NCBI GenBank assembly: GCA_003647375.1
Contig: QMMS01000305.1
Span: 1 to 5,661, forward strand
DNA length: 5,661 nucleotides
Source of the DNA: Deltaproteobacteria bacterium
GTDB lineage: Bacteria; Desulfobacterota; Desulfobacteria; Desulfobacterales; B30-G6
Direction of reading: 5' to 3'
The position numbers and the translations under genes were made by a program. Positions within the stretch are counted from its first letter, which is position 1. Each line of letters begins with the position of its first letter. Below are positions 1 through 4,516 of the stretch, in pieces. The notes under the pieces are model-generated. The model did not search any database. It saw only the letters and a list, made by a program, of their open reading frames with translations, and was not told the DNA's origin.

Positions 1-69
1 CACCACGATGCTTCTTTTCGGTGTTGGATTGATGGTCTGGCAGGGTTTAGGCGGAAATTTAAAAAGTAA
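1..69 (+). pseudogene. 3' end of a PEP-CTERM sorted protein gene, frameshifted
   Basis: Only the last ~23 codons are in the window. The frame starting at base 2 reads TTMLLFGVGL; the frame starting at base 1 then reads GLAGFRRKFKK and stops with TAA at 67-69. Put together with one residue between them they form a textbook PEP-CTERM tail: a short hydrophobic membrane helix followed by a basic cluster (FRRKFKK), the exosortase recognition signal of exported proteins in many Gram-negative environmental bacteria. The two halves are in different frames because one base is missing near 32-33 (AT instead of ATN before GGT). Without correction, the protein would read on in the first frame to a TAA at 86-88 and lose the conserved end of the helix and the basic cluster. 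The residues just before the window probably hold the PEP motif, which I cannot see. The shift could be real decay or a sequencing error. What the protein itself does cannot be told. Confidence 0.75.
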
Positions 70-90
70 GAGTTTATTGTGCTCTTAAAG

Positions 91-120
91 GTGTGTATTA
101 CAAATGTAGCTAATACATAC
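91..120. repeat. Hairpin after the PEP-CTERM stop
   Basis: GTGTGTATTA at 91-100 and TAATACATAC at 111-120 pair over 10 bp with one G-T wobble around a 10-nt loop. It lies 21 nt after the restored PEP-CTERM stop. No T-run follows, so it is not a standard intrinsic terminator; it could be a 3'-end stabilising stem or a protein-binding palindrome. Confidence 0.4.
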
Positions 121-148
121 TGACAATAATATAGGTTCGGGCGACTCC

Positions 149-208
149 ATGAAAATGGCTCAACCGAACAGAAAAGGCAGGGTCAAAAGCGACAAGCCGA
201 TCGCTTAA
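149..208 (+). CDS. Possible short ORF, mirror of the minus-strand small ORF
   Basis: A 19-codon frame runs from ATG at 149 to TAA at 206-208, giving MKMAQPNRKGRVKSDKPIA. The frame stays open upstream to a TAG near 107, so it might also be the tail of a longer broken gene. Its last residues, KGRVKSDKPIA, match KGRAISDEPIA at the end of the convergent minus-strand ORF (361-495), and the stop codons sit at the same place in the two arms of the inverted repeat. No convincing ribosome binding site precedes the ATG. The differences between the arms fall on amino-acid-changing positions and the identity continues past the stop, so the likeness may be due to DNA-level duplication and not selection on protein. 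No known function. Confidence 0.25.
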   Translation: MKMAQPNRKGRVKSDKPIA

Positions 209-224
209 CGTGTTGAAGAAAAGT

Positions 225-263
225 AAAAAAGGACCGTCGACTGAGTATCGGCGGTCCTTTACT
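225..263. terminator. Bidirectional intrinsic terminator
   Basis: GGACCGTCGA (231-240) pairs with TCGGCGGTCC (248-257): 10 bp with one wobble and a 7-nt loop, extended by AAA/TTT outside. Read on the minus strand the stem is followed by six T (225-230), a classical terminator for the minus-strand small ORF that stops at 361. Read on the plus strand it is followed by TTTACTTTC, a weaker tail, for the plus-strand frame ending at 208. Its position midway between two convergent stops fits a shared terminator. Confidence 0.65.
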
Positions 264-276
264 TTCTAAAAGAAAT

Positions 277-302
277 CTTCTACACCGGGTAGAGGTTGTT
301 TT
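277..302 (+). terminator. Second terminator-like hairpin
   Basis: CTTCTAC (277-283) pairs with GTAGAGG (289-295) around ACCGG, with one G-T wobble, followed by TTGTTTT. It could back up the stronger hairpin 20 bp upstream for plus-strand transcripts. The short stem and interrupted T-run make it tentative. Confidence 0.35.
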
Positions 303-306
303 GCCG

Positions 307-354
307 GAAACTCGCTAATATTACATGATAAAATAGTAAATGTTACCGAGTTTC
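307..354. repeat. AT-rich stem-loop inside the inverted repeat
   Basis: GAAACTCG (307-314) and CGAGTTTC (347-354) are perfectly complementary over 8 bp. Inside them ATTACAT and ATGTTAC pair partly, giving a long AT-rich hairpin. It begins a few bases after the stop codon of the minus-strand small ORF and overlaps the inner end of the right arm of the larger repeat by three bases. A role in 3'-end folding or as a cruciform is possible; none is shown. Confidence 0.4.
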
Positions 355-360
355 AACACG

Positions 361-495
361 TTAAGCGATCGGCTCGTCAGAAATGGCCCTGCCTTTTTTT
401 GGTGGGTTGCAGGTAGCTCCAACAAAAACAAGGTTATTAGACCCCTGAAATCTTACCAGTGTGCGAAAATAATCACAACAGGCCAAATCTTGCAT
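361..495 (-). CDS. Small hypothetical protein, 44 aa
   Basis: The frame starts at ATG (495-493) and ends at TAA (363-361). It is supported by a strong Shine-Dalgarno, GGAGGGG at 509-503, placed 7 nt before the ATG, and by a terminator with a T6 tail about 100 bp downstream (225-257). The peptide starts MQDLACCDYFRTLVRF, has a short hydrophobic stretch NLVFVGAT in the middle, and ends PPKKGRAISDEPIA. It has two adjacent cysteines near the start and one later, no signal peptide, and is too short for a full membrane helix plus domain. I do not recognise the family. Its C-terminus resembles the convergent frame at 149-208. It may be a free-standing small protein, or a relic of a longer gene whose 3' end was duplicated in inverted orientation. 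The group II intron at 585 lies about 90 bp upstream of its start, in or near its promoter. Confidence 0.45.
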   Translation of the reverse strand: MQDLACCDYFRTLVRFQGSNNLVFVGATCNPPKKGRAISDEPIA

Positions 496-502
496 TTATA
501 GG

Positions 503-509
503 CCCCTCC
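503..509 (-). promoter_or_regulatory. Ribosome binding site of the 44-aa ORF
   Basis: Read on the minus strand this is GGAGGGG, 7 nt before ATG at 495. It is the main reason to take this short frame seriously and it decides the start. Confidence 0.5.
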
Positions 510-531
510 GTGGTACCCTGGGGATGACCAG

Positions 532-1318
532 ATGGTATCTGATAATTTTACAGATTATCGGATAGTTGCACTTGTCTCCATGTAGTGTGCCAAGAGCGCA
601 CTTTGGTATAAAGTGTGTGTAACTGTGCAAAAGATGAGGGTTGTTTGGCCCCTCGGAGCCGGCTTGCAGGAGCAGGCTTCAAACTACCTAAAGCTGCGTT
701 GGTAAAGAGCCAGGGTGGTGAGCGTTTAGGAAAAGTCACGGCATTGGATCGTGGCAAGTGTGGCTCAGAGAGATGAGCGCAAGCGAACCATTCGATGAAG
801 CGTCGAAAGACAATGGACGAGGCCAAAACTGAGCTTTTATATGGGGTTCAGGATAAGCTTAGGGGGAGCCTGTATATTGCCTAAGCGGCCTCCGGCGTAA
901 AGGTGGCGTGAATCTGAGTTAGGCTTTTGCGTGGAACTTGGGAACCTGTCGCTTCGATGTTAAGGGAGAAACGCAAGTGGAGGACCCATGAGCGTTAGAG
1001 TACCGATGCGAAGCACGGGGGCGGATCATCCTGTATTAGTGTTGAAGGTCCTGTAATGGGACCGGAGCGAAGGGGATGAGCCAGCTCGTAGTAAGTGAAG
1101 GTCAACCAGGTAACTGGGAGGAACCGAATTTCTTTCTGCGTAGACTTGAGACTGTGAGGTTTCAAGAGAATGGCTGGCAGGAGCGGTATGACGGGAGATC
1201 GTCACGTACCGTTCTGAGAGGGCCTGGGGGTGAAATTCCCCTGGGCTACTCGACTCGTTACTCGGATTCATATTGTGATATCATCAATATTGAATCTAAC
1301 GGTTTTAATTTCTTCTGA
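532..1318 (+). CDS. Short ORF split by the group II intron (532-584 joined to 1255-1318)
   Basis: Joining the exons across the predicted splice sites keeps one frame open: ATG at 532, the junction codon TA|T, and TGA at 1316-1318, 38 aa in all, starting MVSDNFTDYRIVALVS and ending NIESNGFNFF. GGGG at 520-523 lies 8 nt before the ATG and may serve as a ribosome binding site; the frame is open back to a TAG at 499. In unspliced RNA the junction reads TAG (583-585), so the insertion truncates the peptide at once and splicing restores it. A terminator follows at 1374. I recognise no family, and at this length an open frame can arise by chance. The product could be the end of a decayed gene. Confidence 0.25.
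572..584 (+). other. Intron target: IBS2 and IBS1
   Basis: The 13 bases before the intron are its recognition site. IBS2, TTGTCT (572-577), is fully complementary to AGACAA at 808-813 (EBS2) in intron domain I. IBS1, CCATGTA (578-584), pairs with TATATGG at 838-844 (EBS1) with one G-U wobble. The two sites adjoin, as group IIA/IIB introns require, which fixes the 5' splice site after 584. Confidence 0.75.
1181..1214 (+). ncRNA. Group II intron domain V (catalytic hairpin)
   Basis: Exactly 34 nt. The lower stem GAGCGGTAT/GTACCGTTC carries the catalytic AGC triad at 1182-1184. A two-nucleotide bulge (AC) on the 3' strand follows, and the upper stem GACGG/TCGTC is closed by a GAGA tetraloop of the GNRA class. 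Every invariant feature of the family is present, so the active site looks intact. Confidence 0.93.
1216..1254 (+). ncRNA. Group II intron domain VI and 3' splice site
   Basis: GAGAG at the base pairs with CT-A-CTC, leaving A1248 unpaired, followed by six bases before the 3' end. That is the usual position of the branch-point adenosine. The upper stem is CC...GGGG with CCCC...GG. The intron ends in AC (1253-1254), as the consensus AY requires. Confidence 0.85.
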
Positions 1319-1373
1319 TCCCACTCAACAAATCCTTATCTGGCAATAATTGCATTTCTCGTCTGTATAGAGG

Positions 1374-1399
1374 ATCGGCGCGAATCTTGCCGATTTTTT
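1374..1399 (+). terminator. Rho-independent terminator
   Basis: ATCGGC (1374-1379) and GCCGAT (1389-1394) form a perfect 6-bp stem with a 9-nt loop, and a run of six T begins at 1394. It would end transcripts passing through the intron and its exons, and it isolates the kinase gene from them. Confidence 0.7.
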
Positions 1400-1419
1400 A
1401 TCTGTTTATGATACTTTTA

Positions 1420-1448
1420 TTGACAAAAAATACCTTCCTAAATATCCT
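1420..1448 (+). promoter_or_regulatory. Sigma-70 type promoter of the hybrid kinase gene
   Basis: A perfect -35 box TTGACA (1420-1425) is followed after exactly 17 bp by TATCCT (1443-1448), matching the -10 consensus at four of six positions. Transcription would start near 1455, giving a leader of about 20 nt. It sits directly after the terminator at 1374-1399. Confidence 0.6.
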
Positions 1449-1463
1449 CATCTATATAAATCA

Positions 1464-1469
1464 AAGGAG
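1464..1469 (+). promoter_or_regulatory. Ribosome binding site of the hybrid kinase gene
   Basis: AAGGAG lies 5 nt before ATG at 1475, a strong Shine-Dalgarno that supports this start over later in-frame ATGs. Confidence 0.8.
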
Positions 1470-1474
1470 CAAAC

Positions 1475-4027
1475 ATGCTGAGAAAATGCTTTGTTCGATT
1501 TGCCTATGCTGGATGCAAGGATAGTGATACTCCTGAGTTACGCCTGCAAAAAGCCATCTTGGTGGTCATTCCGACTGCCATAAGTATAAGCTGTATATTC
1601 TGGTCATTGGCCTACTATTTTTTTCATAAACCTCTGTCTGCATCCATTCCCGGTAGTTACGCTATATTTTCAACTTTGAGCATAGCAATATTCTTTCGTA
1701 CAAAAAACTACAGCATCTTTCGATTCAGCCAGATTTTCCTTATTCTGTGGTTACCTTTTTTATTACAGGCCAGCCTTGGGGGATTTCGATACGGCAGTGC
1801 GGTCCAGGTTTGGGCCATGCTGGCCCCTATTAGTGCGTTAATGTTTCACGGAGTTCGTCCTGCAAATTACTGGCTTCTGGCTTACCTTGGCATGACAGTT
1901 GTTTCCGGCTTACTTGAATCCACCTTTTCAATCCATGTTACCCCCTTACCTGAAACCGTCATCGATGCATTTTTTGTGTTAAACATTTGTATCGCTTTTT
2001 CCATCGTATTTATGAGTGTGCAATATTACGTGACCGAAAATTCCCGGATTCTCAGGGTGATCAGGGATCAGGCCAAAAAGTTGATGGAATTGGATCAGAT
2101 TAAGAATCGTTTCTTTGCCAATATCTCTCATGAATTTAGAACACCCCTGGCCTTGACTCTGGGACCATTAGAAGATGCATTAAATGGTGAGTATGGCAAT
2201 TTAGGTGATAAACTCACTCATCAGTTGCAGGTCATGTTACGCAATAGTCGCCGATTGCTGAGATTGATCAACCAGTTACTCGATATCAGCAAACTTGAAT
2301 CCGGGGAAATGCAGCTCAAATTGAGCAATCATGATATCCGCCATTATTTAAAAACTGTGCACCAGTCTTTTATTCCCTTTGCGGAAAGAAAGCGAATTAG
2401 TTTTGAATTTGATAGTAAAGGCGGTACGTTGAATGCTCAGTATGATAAGGAAAAAATGGATAAAGTGATCAATAACCTGTTATCCAATGCGTTTAAGTTC
2501 ACACCGCAAGATGGGCGCATCAAGTTGTCGGTAAAGGATGTCAATCAGGATGAACTGGACTATACAGAGATCACTGTTAAAGATAATGGCGCCGGTATTT
2601 CCATCGACAATATAGACAAAGTATTTGATCGTTTTTATCAGGTTGATGGCTCTTCAACACGGGAGCATGAAGGAACCGGTATTGGGCTTTCACTGGTCAA
2701 GGAACTTGTGGAACTGCATCACGGAACTCTCGAGCTAAAGAGTGAGCCCGGATTTGGCAGTGAGTTCAAAGTATTACTTCCACATGTACAGAATATCAAG
2801 AAGATAGATACGAGTATTGAAAAAGATCCCGACTATCAGGGCAACACCCATGTTGAACTGGCGAGTATTGATTCAGCGCCTGATTTTATTGTGTCGTCAC
2901 AAACACAGTTGCTGAATCAATCGAACAGTTTCCCACGGGTATTGGTCGTTGATGATAATAAAGACATTCGTCAGTATGTCAGTAATTGTCTTTTAACTTC
3001 TTACCAGGTGTTCTCTGCTTGTGATGGCATCCAGGGGCTGCAGCAAGTAAAAAAGCACCACCCTGATCTGATCATTAGTGACATCATGATGCCTGGAATG
3101 GATGGTTATGAATTTTGTCGTATTTTGAAAGACAATAGAGACACTCAACATATTCCACTTATATTTCTAACCGCCAAAGCCTCCAATGAAATGCTGATTG
3201 AAGGTCTCAACCTGGGAGCAGATGACTATTTGGTGAAACCTTTTAACTCAAAAGAGTTACTGGCAAGAGTGAAGAATCTTATTACCTTGAAACAACAGGA
3301 AAAAGCACTCGTAGAACTCAACAGCGCATTGGAAAAAAAGCTTAAGGATCAGATTGAAGAATTGATTAAAACCAAACGTCTGAGTCACTATTTTTCGGGT
3401 AATCTGTTGCAGCGCATTCTATCTACTGAGCATACCGAGGAGATGATCACAGAACGTCGCAACATTACCATACTCTTTAGTGATTTGTGCAATTTTACCG
3501 AAATGACAGACCGGCTTGAAGTAGAGAAAGCAACCGCCTTATTAAACGAATATCTGAGTGAGATGGCGCAAATAATCGAACAGCATGATGCCACCACCAT
3601 TCAAATCATAGGAGATGGGATCATGGTGTTTTTCGGCGCACCAATAGCCATGGAGAGCTCTGAACAGGCGATCAAGGCGATTCATCTGGGTATTGCAATG
3701 CAAAAAAAAGTAGGGCAGTTATCCGATGCATTGGAAAAGCAGGGTATAGATTATGTCATGCGTTCAAGAATAGGGATACACCAGGACTTCGTCACCGTCG
3801 GAAATTTTGGCTCGAGAAATTTAATGGAATATACAGCTGTAGGGCGCGGTGTTAATCTTGCCAGTCGTCTGGAAAGTTCCTGTACGCCGGGCAACATCAA
3901 GGTCAGTCAGACGATTTATTCACTGGCCCGGGATCAATTCCCTTTCGGTCCATTACAAGAAGAGCAATTCAGGGGCTTTAATCGGATAATTAGCGTCAGC
4001 GAATTGAATCCAACCTCCTATTTGTGA
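1475..4027 (+). CDS. Membrane hybrid histidine kinase - receiver - class III nucleotide cyclase
   Basis: An 850-aa inner-membrane signalling protein. About six hydrophobic helices (residues 27-50, 58-74, 82-101, 109-127, 131-148, 162-185) form an N-terminal sensor region that I cannot assign to a named family; no PAS or HAMP domain is evident. The kinase follows: HisKA with phospho-acceptor H219 (ISHEFRTP), N-box DKVINNLLSNAFKFT (329-343), G1 DNGAGI (370-375), F-box FDRFY, G2 GTGIGLS. The receiver (about 487-602) has D493/D494, phospho-acceptor D536, T566 and K588. A charged, probably coiled-coil linker (605-640) leads to the cyclase (about 661-845). Metal aspartates D670 (FSDLCNFT) and D714 (IGDG) and the transition-state pair N794/R798 are present, T787 takes the purine-reading acid position, and Q710 replaces the usual lysine. 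Inferred output: a cyclic nucleotide, gated by phosphorylation of the receiver. It has its own promoter and no operon partner in view. Confidence 0.93.
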   Translation: MLRKCFVRFAYAGCKDSDTPELRLQKAILVVIPTAISISCIFWSLAYYFFHKPLSASIPGSYAIFSTLSIAIFFRTKNYSIFRFSQIFLILWLPFLLQASLGGFRYGSAVQVWAMLAPISALMFHGVRPANYWLLAYLGMTVVSGLLESTFSIHVTPLPETVIDAFFVLNICIAFSIVFMSVQYYVTENSRILRVIRDQAKKLMELDQIKNRFFANISHEFRTPLALTLGPLEDALNGEYGNLGDKLTHQLQVMLRNSRRLLRLINQLLDISKLESGEMQLKLSNHDIRHYLKTVHQSFIPFAERKRISFEFDSKGGTLNAQYDKEKMDKVINNLLSNAFKFTPQDGRIKLSVKDVNQDELDYTEITVKDNGAGISIDNIDKVFDRFYQVDGSSTREHEGTGIGLSLVKELVELHHGTLELKSEPGFGSEFKVLLPHVQNIKKIDTSIEKDPDYQGNTHVELASIDSAPDFIVSSQTQLLNQSNSFPRVLVVDDNKDIRQYVSNCLLTSYQVFSACDGIQGLQQVKKHHPDLIISDIMMPGMDGYEFCRILKDNRDTQHIPLIFLTAKASNEMLIEGLNLGADDYLVKPFNSKELLARVKNLITLKQQEKALVELNSALEKKLKDQIEELIKTKRLSHYFSGNLLQRILSTEHTEEMITERRNITILFSDLCNFTEMTDRLEVEKATALLNEYLSEMAQIIEQHDATTIQIIGDGIMVFFGAPIAMESSEQAIKAIHLGIAMQKKVGQLSDALEKQGIDYVMRSRIGIHQDFVTVGNFGSRNLMEYTAVGRGVNLASRLESSCTPGNIKVSQTIYSLARDQFPFGPLQEEQFRGFNRIISVSELNPTSYL

Positions 4028-4077
4028 TAAATAAAGTGCATCATTTAATACTTGAGATATGGTCACTCATGCAGATT

Positions 4078-4103
4078 ACCATGAACATTTGATATGTTCT
4101 GGT
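4078..4103. repeat. Stem-loop after the kinase gene
   Basis: ACCA (4078-4081) plus GAACAT (4083-4088) pair with ATGTTC (4094-4099) plus TGGT (4100-4103): 10 bp with one bulged T and a 5-nt loop. It lies 50 nt after the kinase stop. No T-run follows, so it may protect the transcript 3' end or assist termination weakly. Confidence 0.4.
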
Positions 4104-4266
4104 GAGCACAGAGATTCTCATTGTCTCAAAATGTGTGATAGCTATTTAGTGTTTTATCCATAGTCCCGGCGCAGACGTATCTCGGGTTTCAAGTTTACCC
4201 TGTGCGTTTCAACTCGATTTTCAGATGAAGATAATGAATGAGGGATTATTGATAAAACAGAGATGT

Positions 4267-4281
4267 GCGAAGCCGCTTCGC
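4267..4281. repeat. Short GC-rich palindrome
   Basis: GCGAAGC and GCTTCGC are perfectly complementary around a single central C. The arms are 7 bp. It could be a protein-binding site or a relic repeat; there is no T-run and no nearby start codon to tie it to. Confidence 0.35.
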
Positions 4282-4490
4282 GACGATCTTGCATGATAGA
4301 GCTATATGGGTATTGTATTTCAATCTGGAAGGATGGAACCATTGCCATGTGTCAGATTGGCTCTTTTCAAAGGCACGATTTACTCTATACCAGGATACAT
4401 ATTTTGCCATATTAACTCTGACGTCTTCTGAGCAGCTACCATTTTCAGGTTTTATTCCGGCTCAGGGCGAACCTCTCCTACTGTTGTTTA

Positions 4491-4516
4491 GAACAAGATA
4501 TCGATTTAACCGGTTA
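4491..4516 (-). other. Candidate oriIS-side boundary of the IS91-like element
   Basis: Read on the minus strand, the transposase stop (4516-4514) lies in a 10-bp palindrome, TAACCGGTTA (4507-4516), and then comes CTTGTTC (4497-4491). IS91-type elements insert with their transposase 3' end next to GTTC or CTTG, and both occur here overlapped. The boundary is suggestive only: the motif is short and no second copy is available to define the end. Confidence 0.25.

Larger units (their letters stand above)
172..397. repeat. Imperfect 46-bp inverted repeat around a 134-bp core
   Basis: The arms are 172-217 and 352-397. By eye, 39 of 46 positions are complementary: an outer block of 11 bp (AAAAGGCAGGG against CCCTGCCTTTT) and an inner block of 23 bp (AGCCGATCGCTT and onward to TTGAA) are perfect, with a diverged patch between. 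Weaker likeness continues a little beyond the outer ends (CAACC...A-rich). A T7 run (394-400) follows on the plus strand, so the folded whole also resembles a terminator. The core holds further hairpins. It could be a non-autonomous mobile element with long terminal repeats or two convergent copies of a gene 3' end. No clear target-site duplication is visible. Confidence 0.75.
585..1254 (+). mobile_element. Group II intron without a reverse transcriptase ORF (670 nt)
   Basis: A self-splicing retroelement ribozyme. It begins GTGTGCC, matching the GUGYG 5' consensus. EBS2 (808-813) and EBS1 (838-844) in domain I pair with the upstream exon. The stretch GAGTACCGATGCGAAGCAC (989-1007) and the GGTCC/GGACC hairpin (1047-1063) followed by GGAGCGAAGG are familiar from bacterial introns in the domain II-III region. 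Domain V is 1181-1214 and domain VI 1216-1254, ending CTACTCGAC. Most bacterial group II introns are 2-3 kb because domain IV encodes a reverse transcriptase-maturase; here only about 100 nt (1076-1180) separate domain III from domain V, so that gene is absent. Mobility or efficient splicing would need a maturase in trans. The two-part IBS/EBS pairing argues against class IIC; it looks IIB-like. Confidence 0.9.
4028..4513. other. Intergenic region, no supported gene
   Basis: 486 bp between the convergent kinase and transposase genes. The only frames of note are a 64-codon minus-strand one (4154-4348) and a plus-strand one that runs into the transposase gene; neither has a ribosome binding site or recognisable motif. 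I see two hairpins (4078-4103, 4267-4281) and no clear intrinsic terminator with a T-run for either gene. Part of it may belong to the end of the IS91-like element. Confidence 0.6.

Noticed and set aside
134..170. Riboswitch-like fold (GTTCGG/CCGAAC stem with CCAT-GAAA-ATGG tetraloop hairpin), considered as a c-di-GMP aptamer.
   Set aside because: The conserved GEMM core nucleotides are absent and the stems are short; it also overlaps the possible small ORF start.
203..367. Integron attC-like site: GCTTAAC (203-209) and GTTAAGC (360-366) fit the RYYYAAC and GTTRRRY core sites, with the first overlapping a stop codon.
   Set aside because: The complementarity extends far outside both core sites and is perfect inside, unlike attC sites, whose flanks come from different cassettes and whose arms carry extra-helical bases. 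No integrase or cassette array is present. The motifs are short enough to match by chance.
480..494. Sigma-54 like promoter (GGCC...TTGCAT), attractive because some PEP-CTERM genes are sigma-54 controlled.
   Set aside because: The spacing between GG and GC is 9 nt instead of the strict 10, and no gene starts suitably downstream on the plus strand. A similar GG...GC at 1342-1353 is also mis-spaced.
548..826. 92-codon minus-strand frame.
   Set aside because: Antisense to intron domain I, with no ribosome binding site or motif.
1026..1271. 81-codon minus-strand frame.
   Set aside because: Antisense to intron domains III-VI; a shadow of the structured RNA.
1076..1318. 80-codon plus-strand frame starting MSQLVVSEG.
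   Set aside because: It runs through intron domains IV-VI and into the 3' exon. The conserved RNA structure explains the sequence. The ATG may mark where a maturase ORF once began, but nothing in it resembles a reverse transcriptase.
4154..4348. 64-codon minus-strand frame ending RLRRDYG.
   Set aside because: No ribosome binding site before its ATG and no recognisable motif; at this length it can be chance. A search for homologues would decide.
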